DNA from: a bacterium
GTDB lineage: Bacteria; Patescibacteria; JAEDAM01; Absconditabacterales; Absconditicoccaceae
Assembly (NCBI GenBank): GCA_017453665.1
Contig: JAFTEM010000020.1
Location: forward strand, 1-64,000
Direction: 5' to 3'
Length of the DNA: 64,000 nucleotides
The notes below the pieces were generated by a model, which was given only the letters and a program-made list of their open reading frames with translations, was not told where the DNA came from and searched no databases. Positions 1-10,057 of the stretch are shown one piece after another (the stretch's first letter is position 1; every line of letters begins with the position of its first letter). Position numbers and translations under genes: made by a program.

Positions 1-120
1 CGAGCAGAAATTGTCATTTTTTGCTCATTAAGTTTATACACGAGCAGAAATTGTCATTTTTTGCTCATTAAGTTTATACACGAGCAGAAATTGTCATTTT
101 TTGCTCATTAAGTTTATATA
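1..120. repeat. Tandem 40-bp repeat, three copies, cut by window edge
   Basis: Three head-to-tail copies of a 40-base unit fill bases 1-120. The first two are identical, and the third differs near its end (tttatata instead of tttataca). Each unit carries an inverted repeat GAGCA...TGCTC that could form a small hairpin. The third copy contains the stop codon of the Fic gene. There is no spacer between units, and the unit length is not a multiple of three, so this is neither a CRISPR nor a coding repeat. The array may continue to the left of the window. Confidence 0.9.
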
Positions 121-1193
121 CTCATTGTTCATACATTTTTGAGTAATTCAAAAAGTTCCTTATTAATATAATAATTTTCTTTTCATATTTTCTTTTTTTT
201 AAGAATTCATAGGGAACAAAGAACCTTTAATGTCCTTCATGCTGAAAAACGAGAACATCATAAATCTCTTATTAAAAACTCTATCTTTGTATAAGGATGT
301 TTAAATATATTGTTTATTAAATCTTGAGAATATATTTTTGGATATGAATTTCTTATCAAATGTTTTTGTTTTGTCATTAATTCTTTTATTTTGTTTATTA
401 TCAAAATTGTTAATTCTGAAGTTTCTTCAATTCAATTAAGTATAAACATTATTCGAGATTTCCAATCTCAATTTGTACGAACTCATTGTAAATAGCGATA
501 GTATTCTTGTTTATTCCTATTTATATATCTACTTAAATACAATATTGGTAAATCCAATTCTCAAACTAATACAAGATAAAGTATATTTAAGATACGTCAC
601 GTTCTTCAATTTCAATCAAAAAATGGATGTATACTTTCGAATTGATGGTGAATAATTGCTATTTTTATTAATGAATCAATTTCATCATCTTTATCATTAA
701 CAAAATTCTCAAGTTCTGTTAAATATTTATTAATTTCTTGTGGATCTTGAGGCGGTATATAAACAACTTCTCAAGTTGATACATTGACAACTTTAACGTC
801 TCATCATTTTCTTATTCACGCATCATTGTTTGTGATAATCGTTTGTACTTTTACAAGATCATTAATTAGAATCACTTTTTTCTTTACTACGGCTTCCCAT
901 CATGTATATAGAGCTTCAGAATAGGAATACACCTCTTTAGCTTCAATACTAGAGAACTTTTTCTTATCATGGTCACTTTTAAATAAGTCATCTTGTGTAG
1001 TTATAATATTTTCAACTTCTGAGCTACTTTTTGCTTCTTGTAATGATAATGTATTCACTAAAATTGAACTATTTGGTAAAATATTTGCAACTCACTTTAA
1101 TTCAGAAAGAGCTTTATGAGCTGAAATTAATTTTTTTACTAAATTCTTATCAAAAAAAGAAATTTTTTTAATAATAGACTCTATAGATTGCAT
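114..1193 (-). CDS. fic: Fic/DOC family AMP-transferase
   Basis: A 359-residue protein when TGA is read as Gly. Fic enzymes transfer AMP or another nucleotide moiety to hydroxyl side chains of target proteins. The catalytic loop HPFFDGNGRTGR lies at about residues 189-200, with the catalytic His and the phosphate-binding GNGR intact; three of its glycines are TGA codons. Further upstream, FSSIEAKE resembles the N-terminal inhibitory helix of class II Fic proteins. The C-terminal ~100 residues look like a winged-helix DNA-binding domain (FSAGRTLKVL, then a basic wing). Length and order match the common Fic_N-Fic-wHTH proteins of bacteria. The target cannot be told from the sequence. It stands alone, with its 3' end inside the tandem repeat. 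Confidence 0.9.
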
Positions 1194-1417
1194 TATCTTA
1201 TTATTTATAAAACTGAACAAATATGACTTATGTTATCTTTTATTTTAGTCATTACAATACAAAATTTTCTATTAAAAATTATAATACGAAGTGCACCACT
1301 AATCATTAAAGTGCAAATAGCCAAATTTACTTTAATCGAGCTTTTTCATTAATAAAAAAAAGCTTACCATCGAACCTAATCTGTGAAGCCACTTTTCTCA
1401 AAATTTTTCTCAAGCAT

Positions 1418-1501
1418 TACCCGGAATGGGACTTGAACCCATACGGCCGTGAAGCCACCAGATTTTGAGTCTAGCATGTCTACCAATTCCATCACCCGGG
1501 C
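1418..1501 (-). tRNA. tRNA-Leu (anticodon CAA)
   Basis: An 84-nt class II tRNA on the minus strand. The 7-bp acceptor stem is GCCCGGG/TCCGGGT with discriminator A. The anticodon loop CTCAAAA gives anticodon CAA (codon UUG). There is a long variable arm (GGTGGCTTCACGGCC) and the T-loop GTTCAAGTC. CCA is not encoded. Confidence 0.95.
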
Positions 1502-1587
1502 TTTATTTGTAATTAGCTTATATGTATTTGCCTTTAAAATTCAACAAAAAAGTATTAACTTATAGGAACTTTAAGACACTCCTCTAG

Positions 1588-1980
1588 TTATTTTCCCTCT
1601 TCTACCTCTCTTTCTGAGGCAGAAATCTTTGTTATTTTAATTGATAATGGATTTTCTAGATCTAATTGCTCTTCCCACTTTGGCCACTCTATTACAATGT
1701 ATTCATATTCAGAAATCTGATTCAAAATTCCTTTTTCTACTAATTCTTCAAAAGAAGAAAGTCTATACATATCAATATGTAACAACATATTATCATAGAT
1801 ATTTACATAAGCATAGGTAGGACTTTGAACTTTTTCTGGAGTTATTCATAATTCTTCTGCGAATCCTTTAATTAAGGTTGTCTTTCATGCTCCTAATTCT
1901 CCATATAATAACACCACCTTTGTTTTTTTAGCTAAGGTTTTTCCATAAGATTGCATCTGTTCTGCGGTTTTTATAATCAT
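1588..1980 (-). CDS. tsaE: TsaE, ATPase of t6A tRNA modification
   Basis: A 130-residue protein, close to the usual TsaE length. TsaE is the P-loop ATPase that supports the TsaB-TsaD complex in making N6-threonylcarbamoyladenosine at position 37 of ANN-decoding tRNAs. The Walker A motif GELGAGKTT is near residue 37; its alanine-adjacent Gly is a TGA codon. The segments SPTYAYVNIY and LLHIDMYRL follow, as in the family, and VIEWPKW matches the conserved EW motif. The ATG at 1980 is the first in-frame start. Sua5, another t6A enzyme, is in the right flank of this window. Confidence 0.93.
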
Positions 1981-2005
1981 ATGCGATATCAAATAATAAA
2001 ACTAA

Positions 2006-3064
2006 TTATACCATTGTTTCAGGCATCCAATTTATTTTAAAGCCTTTTTTATTTAATGATAGTTTTGAGTAAATAATATCCATAAAATTTCTTACCTCTT
2101 TTCCTTTTAGAATAATATTATACCTATACTTACCAAACATTTTATAAACAAGAGGTGGTGTTGCATAGATTTCCATCTCTTTTGTTTGGTATTTTTCTTG
2201 AAGATATAACAGTTCTTTATGTAGTTGATTAACTTTATTATAGAGTTTTTCCTCTATTTCATCTTTATATAAGATAATACACATCTCTCAGAAAGGAGGA
2301 TATGAATTTAATTTACGGAATTCGTTTTCAAAACTAAAGAATTCTTCTTTTTTTAATCAACAAGCACAACGAATACTATGATGTTCTGGATTTAATGTTT
2401 GAACGATAAAATTTTTACAATTATGTTTTACAAATGCTTCATAAAGAAAATAGAAGTTTTTTTCGTTTGCGTTATAATCCGGGATATTCAGTCCCATATC
2501 TGCATTTAGGAATACTAAAAGATCAAAATTTCGGTTTCTCATCGGAGTTGTTAACAACGAAGTTCCTATTAGAATAGGAGATTTACCTTCTGTTAAGTAT
2601 TGAGAAAGCTTATCCTGCAATTTTCCTATTTTATTAATAGAATTAACGGTTTCTGATTCTACAATTAAGCTTTCTGCTCAATATTGCTCTTTTAGAATTT
2701 GGGCTAATTTTTGGGTTCCGATTCAGAATTCGATTATTTGGGTACTTCAGCATTGTTCACATTTACTTGGATAGAGATATTGTTTTTTACAGATATGACA
2801 GATACCCACCTTATCTCCATTAGGTAAGATATGATAATTTATCGCTACTGAACAACCATCGCATTGTGGAATATGCCCACAATCATGACAAATCACTCAT
2901 GAATCATATCCTTTTTTGTTAATAAGGATTCCTATCTTCTTTTTCTCTGATAAGTATTTTTTTATTCCTTTATCAAAAAGTTCTGAGAAGTTTTTATCTA
3001 GTTCTCTTTTCATATCTACCAAAAAAATCTTTTTTTCTCAATGATTAAAGCATTCGTAATTCAT
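2006..3064 (-). CDS. PriA-like protein, C-terminal half only
   Basis: A 352-residue protein matching the second half of the replication-restart helicase PriA. Visible landmarks are INKKGYDSWVICHDCGH, paired zinc-binding CxxC motifs (CHDC, CDGC, CHIC, CEQC), the ILIGTSLLTTP strand and the NPEHHSI segment. Full PriA is about 730 residues. Here the 3'-DNA-binding domain, the winged helix and helicase lobe 1 with Walker A and B are absent, and no such ORF lies upstream because dus ends at 3069. The motif VI region that normally reads QVAGRAGR is also replaced (FYFLYEAFVKHN). The zinc platform is kept, so it may be a structural primosome factor rather than a motor. ATG at 3064 is chosen because it follows the dus stop directly; an overlapping start inside dus cannot be excluded. 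Confidence 0.8.
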
Positions 3065-3068
3065 AGGA

Positions 3069-4109
3069 TTAACTCATTCATAATAAAGATAAAGCTTCTT
3101 TTATCTCTCAATACGTTTTCATCTTCAAAAAGGATTGTTTTATTTCACGAGCGTTAGGGATTCCTTTTATATATTGGAATAAATATTTTCTAAATTCTAC
3201 AATTGCATGATATGGAGTAGCTTCGTCTATTGTTCCTATTAATGCTGTTATTTCTTCTGGTTGAGGCTGTTTTAAACGATAATTTTTCATAGTTTGTACC
3301 GTGGTTTCAAAATAACAATTTGTTGCTATCATAAGCTCTAGATGTTCTAAGATTATCTTTTTTCTCTCTTGTAATGATGGAAGATATTCTGTAAATATCC
3401 GTGGATTTCCTATTGCTCATTGTCCTATCATTACCCCATCGAATCATAGGTTTTCCATTGTTTTCGCTTCTTGATAGTTTGTTATTCAACCGTTTGCTAT
3501 AATAGGACAATGTGCGGTTTCCTTTAATTTTATCATAAAAGAGATATCTGCATCTCACATATATAATTGCTTTAGGGTTCTTCCATGGATTGTTAGGAAA
3601 TCTACTCGTTGAGAGACTTCTTTTAAGAATGCTAATTGGTTTTCTTTATCGTTTTCATCGAGTCATGCTCTTGTTTTGATTGAGAATGTTAATGGAGAAG
3701 TTTTTATTAACGATGAAAGCTCTTTTATAATCTCTAAACTTTCTGGTCTGTGTTTTAACATATCACTTCCTCATCAGCACTTCATGACGGTATTTGATGG
3801 GCAACCCATATTTAATTCTATTCATGAAAAATCGTCTGCGTAATCATTGATAAGTATAGTGACTGCCTTATAAAGGGTTTCTTTTCTTCATCAAAAAAGT
3901 TGAGCAATTGGTTTTGTATTTCATGGCTGGATTGTCATTAGATGTTTTACTACTCATGATGGATTAATAACGAAACCATCTGCGTTCATAAATTCCGTTC
4001 GTGTTTGTAACGTATCTCAAGGGGTTTTGTATTTTAGAAAAATTTGCTCTGTTAAGTAACGAGTTGCTGCGTTTGTTATTCAATCCATTGGGGCGAAACA
4101 GAGATGCAC
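3069..4109 (-). CDS. dus: tRNA-dihydrouridine synthase (Dus family)
   Basis: A 346-residue flavoenzyme that reduces uridine to dihydrouridine in tRNA D-loops. Family signatures are LCFAPMDGITNAATR at the N-terminus, ELNMGCPSN with the catalytic Cys in the CPSN segment, LTIHGRT, and IIANGGI for FMN phosphate binding. The start is taken as the GTG at 4109, five codons before the APMDG motif; no in-frame ATG lies just upstream, so a slightly longer form from a non-ATG start is possible. It lies upstream of the PriA-like gene, with 4 bases between them, and is probably co-transcribed with it. Confidence 0.92.
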
Positions 4110-4171
4110 GGCGAGAGATTGTTTAATATAAAAGAACTGGATATTACTATATGAATTAAGAAAGTAAATAC

Positions 4172-4200
4172 TAGAAAAAAATCTATCTTACGATAGATTT
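4172..4200 (-). terminator. Rho-independent terminator
   Basis: Hairpin AAATCTATC-(4 nt)-GATAGATTT followed on the minus strand by a run of T. It lies after the three-gene minus operon that ends at 4224 and before dus. Confidence 0.8.
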
Positions 4201-4223
4201 TATTGTTATAAATTAGTCCTATT

Positions 4224-4697
4224 TTAGGATAAATAAATTCCATCATCCTCCATTCACTCCATCAAATTACCCTCCAAATCCTCTTGCACTGTTTTTCCAT
4301 TACCCAAAATTTCATTAGCTCTAGAAATACATGCAGCAAGTTCTTGTCTTTGATTTGCTGGAATTTCTTGACTCCATGGCATCATTTCTGATCATGATGC
4401 TAACCTTCTTTCACCGTTTATTAAATATCCCTCATCTGTCAATGCAAAATCCGATTGTCTCAATTGCTGATTATCATCATGATCTGGTGTTGATTCTTCT
4501 TTTTCTTTAGCACCTCTCTGTGCTACCAGCTGCATTGGACGTCAATCAGGTCCCAATTGTGCAACTTTTCATGTCTTAGCATCTATTGAGATTGGAAGGT
4601 GATTAGTTCTCCCCTCTATTTCTTCAACCATATCTCATCCACCAGGACCTTCTATCCCTTTCATTCATTCCATAATAGCATGTCTTAAATAGATCAT
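4224..4697 (-). CDS. Hypothetical protein, 157 residues
   Basis: I do not recognise this protein. It begins MIYLRHAIMEGMKGIEGPGG, has an acidic, glutamine-rich linker around residues 70-85 (KEKEESTPDHDDNQQ), and ends with a short acidic tail. There is no signal peptide or membrane segment. It is the last of three closely spaced minus-strand genes (5557 to 4224) and is followed by a clear terminator. The reading frame needs TGA as Gly at several codons. Confidence 0.7.
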
Positions 4698-4729
4698 CTT
4701 TACTAGTAATAAAATCTAAAAAATTATTC

Positions 4730-5251
4730 TCATTTAACTTTCATTTTAAAGGACTTTCCTTCTTTTACTAATTGATAAGTAAATTCAATTTCATTAATTT
4801 TCATTGTATAATGATTATCTCCTTCTGGTAAACGATAGACTGTTTCTTCTCCATCAGGAGAAACTTCGATAATCAAAAGGATTGTTCTTCTTTGCCCATC
4901 ATACCAAAAGTTTACTGGGATAATACAATCTCCGTTTGGACTTAGTGTTGGGATTACATCAGTACCCACACCCTCAAATCAAAAATCTTTATCATCAAGT
5001 TTTCCGCTCTCAAACGAAAGGAATTCTGGATCTTGGATATCTTTCTTAATCTTATTTATAATTAAGGAGATTTCTGAAGGAGTTAGTTTTCTTTCTTTTT
5101 CAGAAAGTTTATTTTCAAAGCTTAAAAGTCCTTCTAGTCCAGTACCACTACCTGTTTCTTGAATAAGATCTAAGATAGCTTGATCTAGAGATTCATTCTT
5201 TTCTTCTACAGGGACATTATTCCCTACCAATTGTTTTGTTTCTTCTGTCAT
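4730..5251 (-). CDS. Hypothetical protein, 173 residues
   Basis: One gene that looks like two ORFs under the standard code; a TGA near 4976 joins them. The N-terminal half is acidic and helical (EETKQLVGNN, SEKERKLTPSEISLII). The C-terminal half looks beta-rich, with PVNFWYDGQRRTILLIIEVS and FTYQLVKEGKSFKMKVK. There are no known motifs. It is the middle gene of a three-gene unit, 27 bases after 5279-5557 and 32 bases before 4224-4697. Confidence 0.75.
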
Positions 5252-5278
5252 TTTCTGTTTTTATGATAGGAAATAAAA

Positions 5279-5557
5279 TTACAAAGATGTAAACATCTCG
5301 TCTAAATCAGCCAAATCTTCTTGATTTTGCTGTGTCTCTTGTTGTTTCATAGAATTAACTTTTTCTAATCTTTGTTTGAATTGCTGTTTTTGTAATTCAT
5401 TATGCGTTTGATGAACACTCTTTCTGAATACTTCATAAAGTCTCTCAAAAACATCAGGAGAGAGTTGATCGTTTTCTATAAGTGCTTTAAGTCCCCATCC
5501 CATCTTCCAATTAGGTAAGAACTCAATCACTTGAAGCATAAATTCTTTTTTTGTCAT
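5279..5557 (-). CDS. Hypothetical helical protein, 92 residues
   Basis: Begins MTKKEFMLQVIEFLPNWKMG. Its middle and end are rich in Gln, Lys and Glu and predict amphipathic helix or coiled coil (HNELQKQQFKQRLEKV). Function is unknown. It is the first gene of the minus-strand unit 5557-4224. Confidence 0.75.
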   Translation of the reverse strand: MTKKEFMLQVIEFLPNWKMGWGLKALIENDQLSPDVFERLYEVFRKSVHQTHNELQKQQFKQRLEKVNSMKQQETQQNQEDLADLDEMFTSL

Positions 5558-5654
5558 TCGTTTTTATTTTTCTGTGGATAAAATTTCCTTACTCAATTAT
5601 AGCTGAAAAATTTTTTCTGTCAAATTAGAGAAGGTTTTTTGTACGATATTACAT

Positions 5655-5685
5655 TTAAAAAAGAAGACTGAAAATCAGTCTTCTT
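5655..5685 (-). terminator. Rho-independent terminator
   Basis: Perfect hairpin AAGAAGACTGA-(3 nt)-TCAGTCTTCTT with a T-run on the minus strand, 20-50 bases past the stop of the BRO-like gene. Confidence 0.85.
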
Positions 5686-5707
5686 ATCAACAATTTTATA
5701 GCTGTTT

Positions 5708-6607
5708 TTATGCTTTTGATCCTGGTAATTTCTTATTCTTGTTTGCTTTATCTCTCAACGCTTTTTGTCTTGGAGTTAGACGATTAAAGTCTGTGAGCAC
5801 ATCTTCTCATGTTGCTTCTTCTATAGCATCTTTTGCTTCTTTTACTATTCAAACAGATGTAGTAACACAAGGTGCAATCTCGTTAAATCATTTTGCATCA
5901 TGTTTTTGAATTAAATTCTTAGATGTTTCTTCTGTTAGTTCGGTGAGCAATAATTCTGTTTTATTCATATGATCTCTTGGATTATCATTTTTATTTAGTC
6001 ATTTCTTCGCTCTTATTCAATCTGCTGTTGTTCCAAAAATTCAGTATCATAAATTTGTCAGCTTTCAATATTCATTTCATCCGATTCCTCTTGCCTTGTA
6101 TTCGTCTGTTAAGTCATTTCTAGTTTCGATAGAGCTTAGTCTTCTTTTTATTTCATCTTCACTCATTCATCTACTTCTATATACGGCGATAGCTCTTTCT
6201 CTTGCTCTAAATATTCATAACTCTGGATCATTTGCTTCTTCTACTTTTTCATTTCATAACGCAGCCAACCACTGTTTTACTGGTTCTGCATTTGGAGATG
6301 GTATAGATTGAATAATACGAAGCATCGTTTTTGTATTTGCAGCATCTGTTAGGTATTTTTTACCATCAGAAGCTATCATTTTCAGTTCGTGACAATTTGT
6401 CACGACCTCACTTCATTCCATTAATAACCTTTGTTTTAGTTTTCTCCAATATGCTCACTTATCTTTTCATTTACTATCTGATAAAATATTAACAATATCC
6501 ACTACTGAAAAATATCGTTCATCGTTATACCACTCTCTTCTAATTTTTTCATCATTAAAGAGTACAAAACTTTCTTCTACTGGGGATAATAAATTTTTCT
6601 TTTGCAT
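5708..6607 (-). CDS. BRO-N / DinD-like protein
   Basis: A 299-residue protein of the family that joins a BRO-N antirepressor fold to a DinD-type C-terminal region. Visible signatures are a BRO-N strand and helix (FSVVDIVNILSDS, YWRKLKQRL), the conserved VTNCHELKM, SDGKKYLTDAANTKTMLRI, IQSIPSPNAEPVKQWLA and the later IRAKKGLNK and HMNKTELLL segments. Such proteins occur in phages and bacteria and are linked to DNA-damage response or phage switching; the activity is not defined. It is outside the prophage repeats, so it may be an older phage remnant or a host regulator. The VTNCH codons contain the perfect palindrome GTGACAAATTGTCAC, also seen in the prophage. Confidence 0.8.
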
Positions 6608-6821
6608 ATAATCAGAGTTATTATTTAGTAAAACATTGAATATTATAACAAGATTCTACCATTTTTTCAATACATATTGGAATTCTATAAATTTGAAAAA
6701 AAGATACAATTGAACTTTCAAACCATATAAGTATATTTTTGTTGTAAAAGAGGATTCTTGTATAAATAATTTCAATCCTTATTTACCACAAAAAACAGCC
6801 TTTTACTTAAAATACTTCTTC

Positions 6822-7490
6822 ATGCTTACCACGTTTCTGATTGCTTGAATAGGGAATCTTGCATTCAATCCATCAAGCATGGTTGATCCTATAGCATATC
6901 GTGAATCTTCAACATATGAAATATCAACTCGAGATACTGAAAGTGATAGTTCGTTTCAAAAATTCTTAGATAAAGAACATCCTTTTTCTCTTTTAAGTTA
7001 CGAACCACGAGACCTTACTGCGATTATTTCTGATTTTACATACAATAATTCAAGGAAATATCAACTCAGAAAAGAAGCATGAATTCAATTTGCGGATATG
7101 GCTTGGCATTTCCAAAATGATTTTAACTGAAAAAAAAGATTATCTATCACTACAGCATATAGATCTTATGCTGTTCAAAAACACCTTCTCGAAAGTTATT
7201 GCATAGATAAGTCATGACAGTGTGCTGAGGCCTGAGCAAGTGAACATCAAGCAGGATTAGCTCTTGATTTATGAGTTAATGGAAAAAGTATGGATACTGC
7301 CAGCTTTGAATGGCTAAAAGCAAATGCACATAAACGATGATTTCATAATACCTATCAAAAAGGATTAGATGTTGACTGACAAATTGCTGAACCTTGGCAT
7401 CGAAGATATCTTTGAATATCACTCGCAACTGAGCTTTATGAAAAGAATTTGAGCTTAGCTGAGCGATATTACCTTGAAAATCAAAAATAA
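6822..7490 (+). CDS. D-alanyl-D-alanine carboxypeptidase, VanY/M15B family
   Basis: A 222-residue zinc peptidase that trims the terminal D-Ala from peptidoglycan stem peptides. The zinc-binding motif SEHQAGLALDL (SxHxxGxAxD) is near residue 141, and the second motif EPWHRRYLG supplies the catalytic Glu and third zinc ligand. A short hydrophobic N-terminus (LTTFLIAGIGNLAF) suggests export or a membrane anchor. It is 47 bases upstream of grpE on the same strand. TGA codons encode several glycines. Confidence 0.9.
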
Positions 7491-7537
7491 AATCGCTATA
7501 GTTCACTTCCAAATATGTTTTATATCCCACTTAGCAT

Positions 7538-8200
7538 ATGACTGATAATAAAAACAATCAAACGAATCAAAATGATGAAAAAATAGAAGAAACAGTTGTT
7601 TCTCAAGAGAATACTGATGATATTGAAGATAACTTTCTTCAAGATGAACTTCAAGAACTTGAAGAAGCGGAAAAAAAGGCAAATGAAAATGCAAAAGCTG
7701 ATTTTACGCCACTCTTAAATAAGATAAAAGAACTTGAATCTCAACTTCAAGAAAAAGATGAAATCGCAAAAAATTCTCAGATAAACTATCTTCATCTTAA
7801 GGCTGATTTTGATATTTTACAAAGACAAACTGATCAAAAAATTAATAATGCTGAACGTGATTCTGTTATTAAGGTTGTGAAAGAATTACTTCCATTTGTA
7901 GAGAATCTTAGAAAATCATTACTTAATTTACCACAGGAGCAGCAGAATACGCCTCTTACTGAAGGTGTTCAAATGATGTACGATAATTTTATCAAAAGTT
8001 TAGAAAAATTACATATTCAGCCAATTGAAGCGATTGGATTAGAACCAGATCCTCAATTTCATGAACCTGTAAGCATGCAAGCTGTTGAAGATAAAAAACT
8101 AAAAGGAAAAATTATTCAAGAATTTCAGCAAGGATTTGTATATAAAAATAACGATGAGACCGTTGTTATTATACCATCAAGAGTTATTGTTTGAAGCTAA
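7538..8200 (+). CDS. grpE: GrpE nucleotide exchange factor
   Basis: A 220-residue cochaperone that releases ADP from DnaK. It has an acidic, low-complexity N-terminus, a long coiled coil (ELESQLQEKDEIAKNSQI), the family segment LKADFDILQRQT and a beta-rich C-terminus with PDPQFHEPVSM and GFVYKNNDETVVIIPSRVIV. The last codons are GTT TGA AGC TAA, so the protein ends VGS under code 25. No CIRCE-type operator is visible upstream, and dnaK and dnaJ are not adjacent. Confidence 0.95.
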
Positions 8201-8222
8201 AAATTATTAATTAAAAATACAC

Positions 8223-8250
8223 TTGACATTATGCCTTATATTTATATAGT
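8223..8250 (+). promoter_or_regulatory. Sigma-70-type promoter
   Basis: A -35 box TTGACA at 8223-8228 and a -10 box TATAGT at 8245-8250, separated by 16 bases. It lies about 40 bases before the ATG at 8291. Confidence 0.65.
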
Positions 8251-8290
8251 ATGTGTATAAATAATTTTAATATTTACCACTATAGCTCCC

Positions 8291-9742
8291 ATGAAAAAAA
8301 CTCTTATCTTCCTATTTGCACTCTGTTGAATAGCTTTTTGCAGTTCATCAGCTTCTGCTAGTTGTCAGGATATCCGTTTTTCTGACTGAAATCGTTTTTG
8401 TTTTGATATTGTTAAGGTTAACTCCTCTACGTTTGAAGCTCAAACGAGTTCTGTTTCTACATCAACCTCACTTTCTTGTACATTAAGACTTCCTAATAAT
8501 AATGAGATATCACTTTCTAACTGTAAAGGAAGGTTTACGTATTATGGAAGTGATATTTGAAGAATTCATTTGAGAGCTACTGCTAGAACAACCTATGAAT
8601 TTGTAGCGTATTATGATTTCTGGAATGGAACGTTTAACACGAACTGATCAAGTAGCTCGTACTATAATAATTATAATAGCAACTATAACAATAATTATTA
8701 CTACTATTATGATTATTATCCTGAGTTCTACTCTGTCTCTGATACAAGACCAAATAGAGATAAATGGATTGACCTCACTTTAAGAGTTAGAAGAAATGGT
8801 TCGAGTTATGATTATAATGGAAGAGTCGACTTTACTGTTGAGAAATATAGTTGAGGATCTTGGTCTAGAGCTTCTAGCTATGAATATGATTTAGATAGAA
8901 CTTCATACTCATTTTCTAGTTCAGACCGCTGAGAAGTTAAATTTTATAGTTTAGTAAGGTTTAGAGAAGATTGAGAATATAGACTTGTTGCTGAACTTCG
9001 TGATAATGGAGCAACAACATATGAGACTTTTAATGTTAATGGATATTATTCAAATAGTTATTCATCTTCTTCATATGACGCTAAAGAACTTTCTATCTAT
9101 TCTATCTCTCCTTCTAGTCCAGGAACTTATCAATGGGTTGATGTTACTGTTAGAGCTATTGCTAGTAATGGAAATGTTGCATGAAACTATAATAAGAGAA
9201 TTAGATTTGAGGTTCAACAATATAAGAATGGATCTTGGAGAACTGCTGATTATTCCGACTATGATTTAGATAAAGATAGTTATTATTTCTCCACTTCTGA
9301 TAATGGAAGGAAAACATTTACGTCTTTAGTGAGGTTTAGAAGAACTGGAGAATATAGGCTTAAGGTTTATGAGGAATATAATAGCTCTATCTATTGAACA
9401 AAGACGATTTATGTTGGTACATCTTCTTCATCTTATTATAATTCTAATTACTACAATTCCAACTACTATTATTCTAACTACTATTATTCTAATAACAATT
9501 TTACGGATAATGAGATTAGGAAGATTAGAGCAATATATGATATTTGGGATAATGTAATTTCTTCTCTTGAGAGAGACTATCCTAATCTAAAAAGAAGTTC
9601 TGCTTGGGAGAGCAGATCAAATACATTCCGTTCTAATATGAGATGTGTATTAAATAATAATAGTTGATGTTCATTTAGGAATCGGTCCGATTTCTATAAT
9701 GGATTCGTTGATTGGTTTAGTTATACCTCAAGAACGAGATAA
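8291..9742 (+). CDS. Secreted repeat protein, Tyr/Asn-rich linkers
   Basis: A 483-residue exported protein. It starts with a classical signal peptide (MKKTLIFLFALCGIAFCSSS) and has a Cys right after the likely cleavage region, so it could be a lipoprotein. Two homologous beta-rich domains follow (about residues 155-255 and 275-375), each with the order W[IV]D[LV]T[LV]R, F.VE.Y..GSW, Y.[DE]YDLD..SY.FS, LVRFR..GEYRL. They are separated by very unusual linkers of Tyr, Asn and Ser (YYYYYDYYPEFY; SNYYNSNYYYSNYYYS). A charged helical C-terminal domain with two Cys ends the protein. A surface or matrix role is likely; the family is unknown to me. Confidence 0.8.
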
Positions 9743-9753
9743 AACTTTGTAGG

Positions 9754-9783
9754 AAATCCTAGCTTTTGCTAGGATTTTTTTAT
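9754..9783 (+). terminator. Rho-independent terminator
   Basis: AAATCCTAGC-TTTT-GCTAGGATTT followed by a T-run, 12 bases after the stop of the secreted protein gene. Confidence 0.92.
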
Positions 9784-9805
9784 TATTAAACTTATTCTGT
9801 TAGCT

Positions 9806-9824
9806 CAAGGTTTTGCAGACCCGT
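9806..9824. repeat. Extra 19-bp copy of the attachment core
   Basis: The 19 bases caaggttttgcagacccgt are identical to the anticodon-arm part of tRNA-Cys (9970-9988) and to the same part of attR. No other tRNA sequence surrounds it, so it is not a gene. It sits between two hairpins that share the same stem (9754-9777 and 9831-9864). It may be a scar of an earlier integration or a decoy site. Confidence 0.85.
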
Positions 9825-9830
9825 TAAAAA

Positions 9831-9864
9831 AAATCCTAGCTAAGTGTGAGAAAAGCTAGGATTT
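9831..9864. other. Hairpin repeating the upstream terminator stem
   Basis: AAATCCTAGC and GCTAGGATTT again, now separated by 14 bases. The stem equals that of the terminator at 9754, so the terminator appears partly duplicated on either side of the small att-like fragment. Confidence 0.75.
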
Positions 9865-9940
9865 TAGGAAATTATAACATTGTTAGCGTACGGAACTTTT
9901 ATTTTTTCGCTTGGTTACAAGACAGATACAAATAAGTATT

Positions 9941-10014
9941 AGGCACCTGTCGGATTCGAACCGACGAACCAAGGTTTTGCAGACCCGTACAATAGACCAC
10001 TCTGTCAAGGTGCC
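9941..10014 (-). tRNA. tRNA-Cys (anticodon GCA), phage target, restored copy
   Basis: A 74-nt tRNA on the minus strand: acceptor GGCACCT/AGGTGCC, discriminator U, anticodon loop CTGCAAA (anticodon GCA), T-loop GTTCGAATC, no encoded CCA. This is the complete copy. Its 3' end is on the host side, and its 5' half lies in the 58-bp repeat next to prophage DNA. Integration therefore rebuilt the tRNA with phage-derived 5' sequence. Confidence 0.96.
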
Positions 10015-10016
10015 AT
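9959..10016. repeat. attL, 58-bp direct repeat
   Basis: Bases 9959-10016 are identical to 56178-56235, with a constant offset of 46219. The repeat covers tRNA-Cys from the T-arm to two bases upstream of the 5' end. The integrase gene follows at once, as expected for a tRNA-integrating phage. Confidence 0.96.
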
Positions 10017-10057
10017 TGTATGGAAGCTAACTTCTAGTTGAATATAACAACATTGGT

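Noticed and set aside
1..120. CRISPR array
   Set aside because: The units are contiguous with no spacers, and no cas gene is near.
9806..9824. Second tRNA-Cys gene
   Set aside because: Only 19 bases of the anticodon arm are present, with no acceptor, D or T arm.
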